Positions 17,065 through 25,468 of a DNA stretch of 64,000 nt are shown here, piece after piece. The stretch is from Microbacterium sp. EYE_78 (GTDB lineage Bacteria; Actinomycetota; Actinomycetes; Actinomycetales; Microbacteriaceae). Within the stretch, counting starts at the first letter, position 1; the number at the start of each line of letters is the position of its first letter. A model generated the notes under the pieces. The model ran no database searches. It saw only the letters and a list, made by a program, of their open reading frames with translations, and was not told the DNA's origin. The DNA lies in contig NZ_JAHXMY010000001.1 in assembly GCF_023149035.1 (NCBI RefSeq), positions 806,001-870,000 of the forward strand, in the 5' to 3' direction. A program made the position numbers and the translations under genes.

Positions 17065-17582
17065 CGGTCACCTCGCGGGCGATCGACGGGCGCGTCGTCG
17101 CGGAGCTCGGCGATGTCCTGCGCGTGGAGGATCACGATGGGCGAGGTCTCCGTCCCGATGAAGTCGGTCGTGGCGTCGTCGTCCTCGTCGGTGATCTCGT
17201 CGTCCATCGTCTCCTCGTCGCGCGTGCCGCGCTCGCGGACCTCGCGGTCGGCCTCGTCATCGGCGACGGTGTCGGCCTGACCGAGCTGCCATGACCGGTA
17301 GATGAGGGCGAGCAGGAACGCCGAGACGGCGAACGTGATGACGATCGCGGTGAGGGTGAGCGCCTGCGGCAGCGGGTCGCTGAACCCCTCGGGGCTGTCG
17401 GCGTCGCCGTAGAACGGCGCCACCCCCGGAGCGCCCATGACGACCAGGAGGAAGAGGTTCGCCGCGTTGCCCAACAGGAGGAAGCCGATCAGCACGCGGG
17501 TCAGGCTCCGCTCGAGCATGGCGTAGACACCGGCGGCGAACAGCGCGCCCATGATGATGATGAGGACCAGCGAGACGGTCAT
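17061..17582 (-). CDS. mrpC: Na+/H+ antiporter subunit MrpC/MnhC with acidic tail
   Basis: 173 residues from ATG 17582, overlapping the mrpA stop (ATGA). The first 110 residues are a NuoK-like three-helix protein (LIIIMGALFAAGVYAML, RVLIGFLLLGNAANLFLLVVMG and TLTAIVITFAVSAFLLAL). After that comes an unusual 60-residue hydrophilic tail rich in Asp and Glu (DDEITDEDDD). Typical MrpC proteins end soon after the third helix. The tail would lie on one membrane face and could bind cations or regulators; that is inference. Confidence 0.93.
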   Translation of the reverse strand: MTVSLVLIIIMGALFAAGVYAMLERSLTRVLIGFLLLGNAANLFLLVVMGAPGVAPFYGDADSPEGFSDPLPQALTLTAIVITFAVSAFLLALIYRSWQLGQADTVADDEADREVRERGTRDEETMDDEITDEDDDATTDFIGTETSPIVILHAQDIAELRDDAPVDRPRGDR

Positions 17583-20497
17583 GCGCCCACACGCTCCCGG
17601 TGCGCCTGCGTCTGCCGGTCGACCTCGGCGCCCAGCGATCGCAGCACGTCGAGGACGAGACCGATCACGACGAGGTAGACGCCCACGTCGAAGATGGTCG
17701 AGGTGACGAACTCCACGTGACCGAACAGCGGGATCTCCGCCTCCCAGAAGGTGCTCGTGAGCGGCGCCGCGCCGAAGAACAGCGGCACGATGGCGCACGC
17801 CAGGGCCAGGGTCATCCCCGCACCCAGCAGCCGTCCGGCGTCGGTCGGCGCGGCCACGCCGAGCTCGAACCGTCCGCCCGCGACGTACCGCATCACGAGG
17901 GCCATGCCGGCCACCAGTCCGCCGGCGAACCCGCCGCCGGGGAGGTTGTGCCCGGCGAAGAGCAGGTAGAACGACACGACGATGATCGAGTGGAACAGCA
18001 CCCGCACGATCACCTCGAGCATGAGCGACCTGTTCTCGGGCTTCACCTTGAGCCCGCCGAGGAGCCACGTCTGCCGGGTCGACTCCGGCGCCGCGGACCG
18101 CGGGCGCGGCCCCTCCGCCGTCTCCACCAGGGGCCGACGCACCCGCGACCGGTTCGGCAGGGCGGGCAATGACGACAGCGAGTCGGCCCGGTTGGTGACG
18201 AACACGAGCGAGGCGACACCGGTCGCGGCGAGGATCAGCACCGACAGCTCGCCCATCGTGTCCCAGCCGCGCAGGTCGACGAGGGTCACGTTGACGACGT
18301 TTCGACCGTGCCCGATGTCGTAGGCGAGGCCCGGGAAGGGATCGGAGATCGGGTCGGCGACTCGCGCACCCGTGGCGATGAGGGCGATCGCCGCCATGGT
18401 CACGCCGACGCCGATGCCCAGGACGGCGCGGACGACGGGCAGCACCGAGGCGTTGTGGTCGCCCAGGCGCGCGGGGATGCGGCGCAGCACCAGCGCGAAG
18501 GCGATCAGCGTCACCGTCTCGACGAGGATCTGGGTGAGGGCGAGATCGGGGGCGCCGCTCGTCGCGAACAGGAGCACCATGCCGAGGCCCGTCACCGAGA
18601 CCAGCACGACTCCGGTGTAGCGCTTGCGCGCACGGACTGCGACGAACCCCGCGAGTATCATGATCGGCGCGGCGATGAGCTGCGCCGGACTCTGCCACGC
18701 GTCGAAGGCGACCTTCCACGCGGGACCGGCGGCCGCGAGCGCCGTCACCTCAGCGGCGATGAACACGACGAAGATCGTCCCCACGTAGAAGGGCAGCGAG
18801 CCGCGCTGCGTGAGCGACGTCGTCCACACAGACAGCCGCGCGATGCCGCGCAGGCTGACGTTGTAGGCGTCATTCGCCGTGAAGGGCAGCAGGCGCCGCG
18901 TCCACCGCATGCGCTGGAAGACCCAGAACAGCGCTGCGCCGAGCAGGATCGAGCCGATCGAGAGGAACAGCGCCGGCTCCCATCCGTGCCAGAGCGCCAG
19001 GTGGTACGGCTTGCCCCCCTCGTCGAGCGGGATGGTGTCGGCGTACCCGGTCAGTGCGACGTCGAGCAGGGGGGACGCCACGCCGGCGACGATCGTGAGG
19101 CCGCTCAGCAGGATCGGCGCCACGAGGAAGCCGAGCGGCGGGTCCGGCCACTCGGTGCGCTCCTTGGCTGTGCCCGCGGCATCCTTCTTCGTCCAGAACG
19201 CACCCCACACGAAACGGATGCCGTAGGCCGCCGTCAGCGCGGAGCCGAGGACGATGCCGATCAGCGGGAACAGGGCCGCCGCATCCGTCCCTCCCTCGAG
19301 GAAGGAGGTCAGCGTGGCCTCCTTCGCGACGAAGCCGACCGTCGGCGCGACGCCGACCATCGAGGCGATGGCGATGATCGAGAAGGTCGCGAGCGTCGGC
19401 GCCTGCCGCCCGACGCCGGAGAGCTCGGTGATGTCACGCGTGTTCAGCTGGCGGTCGATGACGCCGACGATCAGGAACAGCGAGGACTTGAAGAGCGCAT
19501 GCCCCACGAGCAGGGCGAGGCCCGCCAGCGCCGAATTCCGTTCGCCGTACCCGAGGACGACGGTCAGCATGCCCAGCTGACTGACCGTGCCGAAGGCGAG
19601 GACGCGCTTGAGGTCGGACTCGCGGAGGGCCTGCAGCCCGCCGAGGAGCATCGTGAACAGGCCGAGGGCGAGGACGATCGGACGCCAGGGCTCGGTCTCG
19701 GCAAAGCCAGGTGCGAACCGGGCGATGAGGTAGATGCCGGCCTTCACCATCGCGGCCGCGTGCAGGTACGCGCTGACCGGGGTGGGCGCGGCCATCGCTC
19801 CGGGAAGCCAGAAGTGGAACGGGAAGATGGCGGACTTGCTGAGCGCTCCGACGAGCAGCATCACGATCGCGGCGTTCAGAGCGACGGCCTCGCCGCCCTC
19901 GAAGATCGGACCCGCCTCGATCATCGCCGTGATGCTGGTCGTGCCGTACAGCACGACGAGCATGACGACGCCGATGAGCATCACGAGTCCGCCGAGCGTC
20001 GTCACCAGGAGCGCCTGCAACGCTGAACGGCGACTCGCGCCGCGCCGATGATAGAAGCCGATGAGCAGATACGACAGGACGCTCGTGACCTCCCACAGCA
20101 TGATGAGGACGACGATGTCGTCGGTCAGCACGAGGCCGTACATGGCCCCCGCGAAAGCGAGGAGCACCGCCGAGAAGGTGGCGAGCCCCTCTTTCTTCCC
20201 TGCGAAGTACCAGCGGCAGTAGATCATCACGAGGGCGCCGACGCCGGTGACGATGAGCGCCATCACCCAGGCGAGGACGTCCATCCGCATCGACAGCTGC
20301 ACCTGCAGGTCGGGGATCCAGACGTATGTCTCGAAGGGGATATCTCCGGCGAGGACGCGAGGCGTCTGCATCGCCGTGTGCACGAACGCGACGATCGGCA
20401 CGACGGCGGCGACGAGGAAGACCCGGGACCCCCACCGCGCGACGAGCACCGGCAGCACGAGCGGCACCAGCGCGAACGCGAGGAGGAGGATCAGCAA
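17579..20497 (-). CDS. mrpA: Na+/H+ antiporter subunit MrpA with fused MrpB domain
   Basis: 972 residues. The start is a TTG at 20497, supported by AGGAGG just upstream. The N-terminal 500 residues are NuoL-like (MLWEVTSVLSYLLIGFYHRR, SAIFPFHFWLPGAMAAPTPV, KRVLAFGTVSQLGMLT). An MrpA-specific middle follows (TGLGMVLLFATSGAPDLALTQ). The C-terminal region (LFHSIIVVSFYLLFAGHNLP, then GGGFAGGLVAG) is the MrpB domain, so no separate mrpB exists. This MrpA-B fusion is usual in actinobacteria. It is first in the mrpA-C-D-E-F-G operon. A minus-strand TAGACT about 40 bases upstream is a likely -10. Confidence 0.95.
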   Translation of the reverse strand: MLILLLAFALVPLVLPVLVARWGSRVFLVAAVVPIVAFVHTAMQTPRVLAGDIPFETYVWIPDLQVQLSMRMDVLAWVMALIVTGVGALVMIYCRWYFAGKKEGLATFSAVLLAFAGAMYGLVLTDDIVVLIMLWEVTSVLSYLLIGFYHRRGASRRSALQALLVTTLGGLVMLIGVVMLVVLYGTTSITAMIEAGPIFEGGEAVALNAAIVMLLVGALSKSAIFPFHFWLPGAMAAPTPVSAYLHAAAMVKAGIYLIARFAPGFAETEPWRPIVLALGLFTMLLGGLQALRESDLKRVLAFGTVSQLGMLTVVLGYGERNSALAGLALLVGHALFKSSLFLIVGVIDRQLNTRDITELSGVGRQAPTLATFSIIAIASMVGVAPTVGFVAKEATLTSFLEGGTDAAALFPLIGIVLGSALTAAYGIRFVWGAFWTKKDAAGTAKERTEWPDPPLGFLVAPILLSGLTIVAGVASPLLDVALTGYADTIPLDEGGKPYHLALWHGWEPALFLSIGSILLGAALFWVFQRMRWTRRLLPFTANDAYNVSLRGIARLSVWTTSLTQRGSLPFYVGTIFVVFIAAEVTALAAAGPAWKVAFDAWQSPAQLIAAPIMILAGFVAVRARKRYTGVVLVSVTGLGMVLLFATSGAPDLALTQILVETVTLIAFALVLRRIPARLGDHNASVLPVVRAVLGIGVGVTMAAIALIATGARVADPISDPFPGLAYDIGHGRNVVNVTLVDLRGWDTMGELSVLILAATGVASLVFVTNRADSLSSLPALPNRSRVRRPLVETAEGPRPRSAAPESTRQTWLLGGLKVKPENRSLMLEVIVRVLFHSIIVVSFYLLFAGHNLPGGGFAGGLVAGMALVMRYVAGGRFELGVAAPTDAGRLLGAGMTLALACAIVPLFFGAAPLTSTFWEAEIPLFGHVEFVTSTIFDVGVYLVVIGLVLDVLRSLGAEVDRQTQAHRERVGA

Positions 20498-20535
20498 CCT
20501 GGCCTCCTCAGGAAATCGCGGGGGTCGAGACGTCC

Positions 20536-20541
20536 AGTCTA
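20536..20541 (-). promoter_or_regulatory. Candidate -10 of the mrp operon
   Basis: Minus-strand TAGACT (complement of 20536-20541). Transcription would begin near 20529 and give a leader of about 30 bases that includes the AGGAGG ribosome site of mrpA. No convincing -35 at 17 bases. Confidence 0.45.
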
Positions 20542-20579
20542 CCGGCTGGGTCCAAGGTGGCGCCCGGCGGGCTCTCAGG

Positions 20580-21620
20580 TCAGCCGGATACAGGCGCGGT
20601 CGTGTTCCCCCGCCGGAATGTACAGCTGAGGGTGAGGGATGCCGGCTGCCTGCCGTCGAGCATCGCCACGACCGCTTCGCCCGCCGCGCGACCCTTCGCC
20701 CCGGAGTCCTGCACGAGCGTGGTCAGCTCGTAGGGAGCGAGGCCGTCGACGAGGATGCCGTCGAACCCGGTGACGCTGAGGTCCTCGGGAACCCGGAGCC
20801 CGGCCTCCTCGGCCGCGCGGATCACCCCGGCCGCGAGGAGGTCGCTCTGTGCCAGGACGGCCGTCGGTCGCGCCCCGGCCAGGAGCACTCGACCCGCAGC
20901 GAACCCCTCGTCGATCGAGCTCTCGGCTGCGGCATAGGCAGGCGCCTCGGGGAAGACCTCTCGGACGCCGCGCAGTCTGTCGCGCGTCACCGGGACGACG
21001 ATCTCGTCGCCGTCCGAGACGAATCCGCGTACCCGCGCGGCGTCGCGGGCGAGCGTCACGACGGCGACCTCGCGGTGCCCGAGGGAGCGCAGGTGCTCGG
21101 CCGCCGCTCGCTGCGCCTCGGTGTTGTCGAGGAGGATCCGAGGGACCTCGGGCCCGGCGTCGCCTTCGACGACGACCACGGGGATGCCGCGACCGCGGAC
21201 GACGTCGACGGCGGAGCGCTGGGCGTCGCTGAACCCCATGAGGACGGCCGCGTCGATGGGCGCCGAGGTGAGGGTGGGGGCGGAGGCGACGGTGCCCTCG
21301 TCGTGCAGCAGGAGCACCCCCGCGCCGACGGGTGCGATGGCCTCGCTGAGCCCGTCCATCACCGAGCTGGTGACGGGGTCGAGGAAGGCCGAGGCGAGGC
21401 GCTCTCGGAACAGCACCGCGACGATCCCCGCTCGTCCCGTCCGCAGCGACGCCGCGCGCGGGTCGGGTCCTGTGTAGCCGAGCGCCTCCGCCGCCGCGGT
21501 GACGCGTGCTCGCGTCGCCTCCGAGACGGAGACCTTGCCGCTGAAGACGACCGAGGCGGTCGATGGCGAGACGCCGGCTTCGCGAGCGACGTCGGCGATC
21601 GTCGCGCGCCGGGAGGTCAT
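20580..21620 (-). CDS. LacI-family transcriptional regulator
   Basis: 346 residues from ATG 21620. The helix-turn-helix is ATIADVAREAGVSPSTASVV with hinge residues after ALGYTGPDPRAASL; the rest is a sugar-binding-protein-like effector domain (VPEDLSVTGFDGILVDGLAP near the C-terminus). It is divergent from an MFS transporter 66 bases away with a shared palindrome between them, so it probably controls that transporter and itself. Codons before 21620 stay open but lie over the promoter; TACGAT six bases before the ATG supports a leaderless start there. Confidence 0.92.
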   Translation of the reverse strand: MTSRRATIADVAREAGVSPSTASVVFSGKVSVSEATRARVTAAAEALGYTGPDPRAASLRTGRAGIVAVLFRERLASAFLDPVTSSVMDGLSEAIAPVGAGVLLLHDEGTVASAPTLTSAPIDAAVLMGFSDAQRSAVDVVRGRGIPVVVVEGDAGPEVPRILLDNTEAQRAAAEHLRSLGHREVAVVTLARDAARVRGFVSDGDEIVVPVTRDRLRGVREVFPEAPAYAAAESSIDEGFAAGRVLLAGARPTAVLAQSDLLAAGVIRAAEEAGLRVPEDLSVTGFDGILVDGLAPYELTTLVQDSGAKGRAAGEAVVAMLDGRQPASLTLSCTFRRGNTTAPVSG

Positions 21621-21626
21621 GCACCG

Positions 21627-21632
21627 ATCGTA
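21627..21632 (-). promoter_or_regulatory. Leaderless -10 of the LacI regulator gene
   Basis: Minus-strand TACGAT (complement of 21627-21632), with six bases before ATG 21620. The palindrome at 21650-21665 falls at the -35/spacer of this promoter as well as of the divergent one. Confidence 0.5.
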
Positions 21633-21649
21633 ACGGGCACCCCTATCGG

Positions 21650-21679
21650 GTCGAATCGTTTCGACGACGGCAGTACCCT
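21650..21679 (+). promoter_or_regulatory. Shared operator palindrome and leaderless promoter of the MFS gene
   Basis: GTCGAATCGTTTCGAC (21650-21665) is a perfect six-pair inverted repeat around a four-base centre. TACCCT (21674-21679) lies six bases before ATG 21686 and is the likely -10. The operator sits between the two divergent -10 elements, so the LacI protein could repress both genes from one site. Confidence 0.65.
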
Positions 21680-21685
21680 GAGGGC

Positions 21686-22903
21686 ATGACATCGACGTCG
21701 ACCCGCGCCTCCCTGCTGGCCTGGCGCCTCGCCGTGTTCGCGATCTTCACCGCCAGCGGCCTGAGCATCGCCACGTGGGCTTCTCGGGTGCCCTCGATCC
21801 GGTCCTCCCTGGGCGTCGACAACTCGACGATCGGGCTTCTGCTGCTCGGAGCGGGCGCGGCATCCATCCTCGGGCTCTCGCTCGCATCCGTCCTCATCGC
21901 GCGGCTGGGCACCCGCCGCGGGATGCTGCTCATGATGCTGACCTTCGCAGCAGGACTCGTCCTCATCGGCGTCGGAACCGACCTCGTCGGCTCGCTCCCG
22001 CTCGTCCTGGTCGGTCTCGCCTTGTTCGGCCTCGGCAACGGGGCGCTGGACGTGATGATGAACGTCGACGGCGCCGCGATCGAGGTGCAGGTGGGCAAGA
22101 CGATCCTGCCGCTGTTCCACGCGTTCTTCAGCTTCGGGACCGTCATCGGCGCGGGACTCGGCGCCCTCGCCGCCGCGAGCGGTGTGAGCGTCTTCGTGCA
22201 CGCCACGTCGGCGGGGCTCGCGATCGCCGTCATCGCGGTGGTCGCGTTCGCGTACGTGCCGCAGCGCGATCTCGGCGGCGACGACGCCGCGGCGGATGCC
22301 GGGTGGCGGGAGCGACTCGGCGTCTCGCTCTCCGCGTGGCGCGAGCCGCGCACCTACGCGCTCGGCGTCGTGATGCTCGGCATGGCCTTCGCCGAAGGCG
22401 GTGCGAACGACTGGATGGCGCTCGGCGTGACCCAGGGCCACGGCGGTGCCGAGGAGCAGGGCGCACTCGCGCTCACCGTCTTCTCGGTTGCGATGGCGGT
22501 CCTCCGCCTGCTGGGCGGGCCACTCGTCGACCGGTTCGGCCGTGTCGCGACGCTCCGCGTGCTCGCCGTCACGGCGGTCGTCGGCATCCTGCTCTTCATC
22601 CTCGCCGACGACCTTCCGCTCGTCTTCGTCGGCGCAGCACTCTGGGGCATGGGCGCCTCGCTCGGGTTCCCGCTCGGCATGTCGGCGGCGGCGGACGATC
22701 CCGCGAAGGCCGCCGCGCGCGTCAGCGCTGCGGCCACGGTGGGCTACGTCGCGTTCCTCTGCGGCCCGCCGATCCTGGGAGTGATCAGCGACCACGTCGG
22801 CCTGCTGAACACGCTGTTCATCATCGCGGGGCTCGTTGCGGCCTCGGGGCTGGCATCAGCCGCTGCGCGACCGCTGCCCGGCACGCGCGGCACCGGGCAC
22901 TGA
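21686..22903 (+). CDS. MFS transporter, YbjJ/FucP-like
   Basis: 405 residues with about 12 membrane helices. The helix 2-3 loop has an MFS-type LIARLGTRRGMLL. The segment GLGNGALDVMMNVDGAAIE matches the pattern of the YbjJ/FucP group, with an Asp and Asn in helix 4. A second half-repeat (LLGGPLVDRFGRVATLRVL) confirms the two-fold fold. Likely moves a sugar or small organic solute across the membrane; direction is not clear. Regulation by the divergent LacI protein is inferred from layout. Confidence 0.88.
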   Translation: MTSTSTRASLLAWRLAVFAIFTASGLSIATWASRVPSIRSSLGVDNSTIGLLLLGAGAASILGLSLASVLIARLGTRRGMLLMMLTFAAGLVLIGVGTDLVGSLPLVLVGLALFGLGNGALDVMMNVDGAAIEVQVGKTILPLFHAFFSFGTVIGAGLGALAAASGVSVFVHATSAGLAIAVIAVVAFAYVPQRDLGGDDAAADAGWRERLGVSLSAWREPRTYALGVVMLGMAFAEGGANDWMALGVTQGHGGAEEQGALALTVFSVAMAVLRLLGGPLVDRFGRVATLRVLAVTAVVGILLFILADDLPLVFVGAALWGMGASLGFPLGMSAAADDPAKAAARVSAAATVGYVAFLCGPPILGVISDHVGLLNTLFIIAGLVAASGLASAAARPLPGTRGTGH

Positions 22904-22921
22904 CGACCGAGAAGCGGCGGG

Positions 22922-23611
22922 TCAGAACAGGCGCGGGGCGCCCGATTCGATGCCCTTCATCTCCTCGTAGTCGAGGGTGACGCAGCGGATGCCGCGGTCC
23001 GCGGCAAGGACCTTCGCCTGCGGCTTGATCTCCTGCGCGGCGAAGACACCCGTCACCGGCGCGAGGTGCGGATCGCGACCGAGCAGCTCGAGGTAGCGCG
23101 TGAGCTGCTCGACGCCGTCGATGTCGCCACGACGCTTCACCTCGACGGCGATCGTTCCTCCCGCAGGGTTCCGGAGGAGGAGGTCGACCGGCCCGATCGC
23201 CGTGGGGAACTCGCGTCGGACCAGGGTCAGGTCCTCGCCGATCACACCGACCTGCTCGGCGAGCAGTCGCTGCAGATCGGCCTCGACACCGTCCTTCACG
23301 AGGCCCGGGTCGATGCCGAGCTCGTGCGATGAGTCGTGGAGCACCTCGTAGATCCGGACGGTCAGCGCGTCACCGGTCTTCGCGTGCGTCACCCGCCACT
23401 TCTCGATCACGTCGATGTCCTCTTCACCGGGCTCCACGACCGTGAGGGTGCACGGCGGGCTCATCCAGTTCAGCGGCTTGTACGAGCCGCCGTCAGAGTG
23501 GACGAGCAGGCTGCCGTCCCCCTTGTGCACCAGCAGCCGCGTGGCGAGCGCGAGGTGCGCGTTGAGACGGCCGGTGTAATCGACGGAGCAGCGGGCGATG
23601 ACGAGACGCAC
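22922..23611 (-). CDS. nucS: Endonuclease NucS (non-canonical mismatch repair)
   Basis: 229 residues from GTG 23611, chosen because [15 protein letters not shown] is the usual NucS N-terminus. The N-terminal dimerisation domain contains [18 protein letters not shown]. The C-terminal nuclease domain has GPVDLLLRN and [20 protein letters not shown], giving the Asp, Glu and Lys of the active site. In actinobacteria NucS replaces MutS/MutL, cutting both strands at mismatches. The protein ends PRLF, consistent with the short C-terminal clamp-binding tail known for the family. TAGGCT seven bases before the GTG suggests leaderless transcription. Confidence 0.95.
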   Translation of the reverse strand: MRLVIARCSVDYTGRLNAHLALATRLLVHKGDGSLLVHSDGGSYKPLNWMSPPCTLTVVEPGEEDIDVIEKWRVTHAKTGDALTVRIYEVLHDSSHELGIDPGLVKDGVEADLQRLLAEQVGVIGEDLTLVRREFPTAIGPVDLLLRNPAGGTIAVEVKRRGDIDGVEQLTRYLELLGRDPHLAPVTGVFAAQEIKPQAKVLAADRGIRCVTLDYEEMKGIESGAPRLF

Positions 23612-23618
23612 GGCGACG

Positions 23619-23624
23619 AGCCTA
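23619..23624 (-). promoter_or_regulatory. Leaderless -10 of nucS
   Basis: Minus-strand TAGGCT (complement of 23619-23624), seven bases before GTG 23611. It supports that start rather than an upstream ATG. Confidence 0.6.
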
Positions 23625-23657
23625 CCCGCGGCATCCGGCTGCATCGGCCGAAGCCCA

Positions 23658-23663
23658 TAGGCT
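23658..23663 (+). promoter_or_regulatory. Leaderless -10 of the HAD hydrolase gene
   Basis: TAGGCT, six bases before ATG 23670. It is divergent from the identical nucS hexamer; the two face away from each other across a 34-base gap. Confidence 0.6.
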
Positions 23664-23669
23664 GGTCGC

Positions 23670-24350
23670 ATGACGTCACGCTCCCCCTGGTCCTGCATCC
23701 TCTGGGACGTGGACGGAACGATCGTGGATGCCTCCGACGGCATTCTCAGCCGACTCGACCGGTGCCTGACCCATTTCGGACGGCCCGCCCCGACGCGTGC
23801 GGAACTCGTCCACTGGATCGGACCGCCCATGTACGAGTCGTTCCAGAAGAACGTCGGGATGACGCCGGAAGAGGCCACCGAGGCCGTCGCGTACTACCGG
23901 GCGCTCGGCAAGGCCGACGGCTACACCGCTCGCGCGCGGGTCTACCCCGGCGTGGGGGAGCTCATCGCGGAGCTCGCGGCGTGCGGCATCCCGCAGGCGA
24001 CCGCGAGCTCGAAGCCGGAGATCCAGGTGGTCGCGCTGATGGACCACTTCGGCCTGTCCGAGCACATGCAGGCGATGGCCGGCGCGACGCCGGACGAGAA
24101 GACGCTCGCGTCGAAGGCCGACATCGTCGCGGAATCCCTGCGCCGACTCGCTGCCGCAGGTGTCGACACGAGTCGGCCGATCCTCATCGGCGACCGGCAC
24201 CACGACATCGACGGCGGAGCCGCCAACGACGTGCCCGTCATCTTCGTGCGGTGGGGCTTCAGTTGGCCCCACGAGTCAGAAGGGGCGCAGGCGGCGGTCG
24301 ACACGGTGGCCGAACTCCGCCGCCTGCTCCTTCTCGAAGACGAGGTCTGA
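23670..24350 (+). CDS. HAD-superfamily phosphatase, phosphoglycolate phosphatase-like
   Basis: 226 residues. Motif I is [13 protein letters not shown] (nucleophile Asp and general acid Asp). Motif II is around ATASSKPE, and motif III/IV is [11 protein letters not shown] followed by [17 protein letters not shown] helical C1 cap sits between motifs I and II ([16 protein letters not shown]). The sequence resembles Gph-type 2-phosphoglycolate or nucleotide phosphatases, but the true substrate is uncertain. It shares a divergent intergenic region with nucS. It is convergent with cspA across a tandem hairpin. Confidence 0.88.
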   Translation: MTSRSPWSCILWDVDGTIVDASDGILSRLDRCLTHFGRPAPTRAELVHWIGPPMYESFQKNVGMTPEEATEAVAYYRALGKADGYTARARVYPGVGELIAELAACGIPQATASSKPEIQVVALMDHFGLSEHMQAMAGATPDEKTLASKADIVAESLRRLAAAGVDTSRPILIGDRHHDIDGGAANDVPVIFVRWGFSWPHESEGAQAAVDTVAELRRLLLLEDEV

Positions 24351-24359
24351 GACCTCACA

Positions 24360-24391
24360 TCTGAGAAGACTCAGATCTGAGAGGACTCAGA
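24360..24391. terminator. Tandem duplicated hairpins between convergent genes
   Basis: Two adjacent 16-base inverted repeats, TCTGAGAAGACTCAGA (24360-24375) and TCTGAGAGGACTCAGA (24376-24391), differ by one base. Each makes a six-pair stem with a four-base loop. They lie between the HAD gene stop and the cspA stop; the second one covers the cspA stop codon. Symmetry means they can work in both directions. No T-run is present. Confidence 0.55.
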
Positions 24392-24593
24392 GGGGACGGA
24401 TGTTCTCCGCCTGCAGGCCCTTGGGGCCCTGTGCGATGTCGAACTCGACTCGCTGGTTCTCTTCCAGCGAGCGGTAGCCCGAGGACTCGATGGCCGAGTA
24501 GTGGGCGAAGACGTCGGCGCCGCCTTCATCGGGAGCGATGAACCCGAAGCCCTTCTCCGAGTTGAACCACTTGACGGTACCGCTGACGCTCAT
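24387..24593 (-). CDS. Cold-shock protein, CspA family
   Basis: 68 residues forming one OB-fold cold-shock domain. RNP1 is KGFGFIAP and RNP2 is VFAHYSAI, with the usual N-terminal [11 protein letters not shown]. It binds single-stranded RNA/DNA and acts as an RNA chaperone in the cytoplasm. The leader before ATG 24593 is about 40-50 bases if the minus-strand TAGGTT at 24641-24646 is the -10. The ribosome site is weak (AAGGCAG). Regulation by cold is family knowledge, not visible here. Confidence 0.95.
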   Translation of the reverse strand: MSVSGTVKWFNSEKGFGFIAPDEGGADVFAHYSAIESSGYRSLEENQRVEFDIAQGPKGLQAENIRPL

Positions 24594-24760
24594 GAACTGC
24601 CTTACTGATAGTGCCGACGACTGTTGCGCCGGTCGCTCCCAACCTAGCCGCCATGCCTCGCGGTGTCTCCCCCCGAGTAGGAAGGTGACACAAACGTTGC
24701 CGGATGGTCATGCGGCCGTCGCTCGGGCGTCGCGGGACTGAGAAGAGAGAGGAGTGACCT

Positions 24761-25141
24761 GTGGACGGACGCGCGATCCAGCGAGCCGCCGCCGCGCGTG
24801 CGGAGGAACTGCCGGGTGCCGAGCTGACGCATCCCTTCGGACCGGAGTGGGATGTCTGGAAAGTGCGCGGCAAGGTCTTCATGCTCCTCACCGACCTCGG
24901 CGCGGACCCCATCGTCACGCTGAAGACCCATCCGGACGACGGCATCGCCCTCCGCGGCATGCACGGCGCCATCAGCGCCGGCTATCACATGAACAAGCGC
25001 CACTGGATCAGCGTCCGCCCCGGCACCGGCGTCGACGGCGACCTCGTCACCGACCTCGTCACGGAGTCCTACCGCCTCGTCGTCGCGGGGCTGCCTCGGC
25101 GGGTGCGTCCCGTGGATCCCGAGCTCTTCGGTCGAAGATGA
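24761..25141 (+). CDS. MmcQ/YjbR-family protein
   Basis: 126 residues from GTG 24761, preceded by GAGAGGAG. The YjbR fold is recognisable from GAELTHPFGPEWDVWKVRGK, LKTHPDDGIALRG and SAGYHMNKRHWISVR. Members have a small alpha/beta fold resembling DNA-binding or double-wing proteins; biochemical role is unknown. It is a single gene, divergent from cspA. Nothing in the neighbourhood points to a specific partner. Confidence 0.85.
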   Translation: MDGRAIQRAAAARAEELPGAELTHPFGPEWDVWKVRGKVFMLLTDLGADPIVTLKTHPDDGIALRGMHGAISAGYHMNKRHWISVRPGTGVDGDLVTDLVTESYRLVVAGLPRRVRPVDPELFGRR

Positions 25142-25241
25142 AGGGATGCCGCGTCGCACCAGGCGCGCCATCGGGACATCGCGGGAACGATGAAGCCGGT
25201 CGGGGTTCTCACCACCGACCGGCTTCGTGTCGCACTGTCTG

Positions 25242-25325
25242 TGCGCGAGGGGGGAGTTGAACCCCCACGCCCTTTCGGGCACTGGCACCTGAAGCCAGCG
25301 CGTCTGCCTATTCCGCCACTCGCGC
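25242..25325 (-). tRNA. tRNA-Leu (anticodon CAG)
   Basis: Seven-pair acceptor stem GCGCGAG/CTCGCGC, a type II long variable arm (stem GTGCCC...GGGCGT), T-loop GGTTCAACTCC, and anticodon loop TTCAGGT flanked by CTGGC/GCCAG. Anticodon CAG reads CTG, the dominant leucine codon in this genome. The 3' CCA is not encoded. It is transcribed from the minus strand, divergent from the FHA operon. Confidence 0.96.
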
Positions 25326-25429
25326 GAACCCGCGTCGCCGCGGGATCAACTTTCCGAGGATATCATGGCGCGAGCCCGCCGGAGAAACGCGCGCAGCCTT
25401 GTTCCCCAGACCCTGCCAGGGTCGACAAC

Positions 25430-25435
25430 TAGCAT
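25430..25435 (+). promoter_or_regulatory. Candidate -10 of the FHA/PknB operon
   Basis: TAGCAT at 25430-25435 predicts a start near 25442 and a leader of about 27 bases. That leader contains a GGAG ribosome site before GTG 25469. No strong -35 is visible. Confidence 0.5.
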
Positions 25436-25468
25436 GTGAGCACCGGTCCAGACTGCCTGAGGAGCCCC

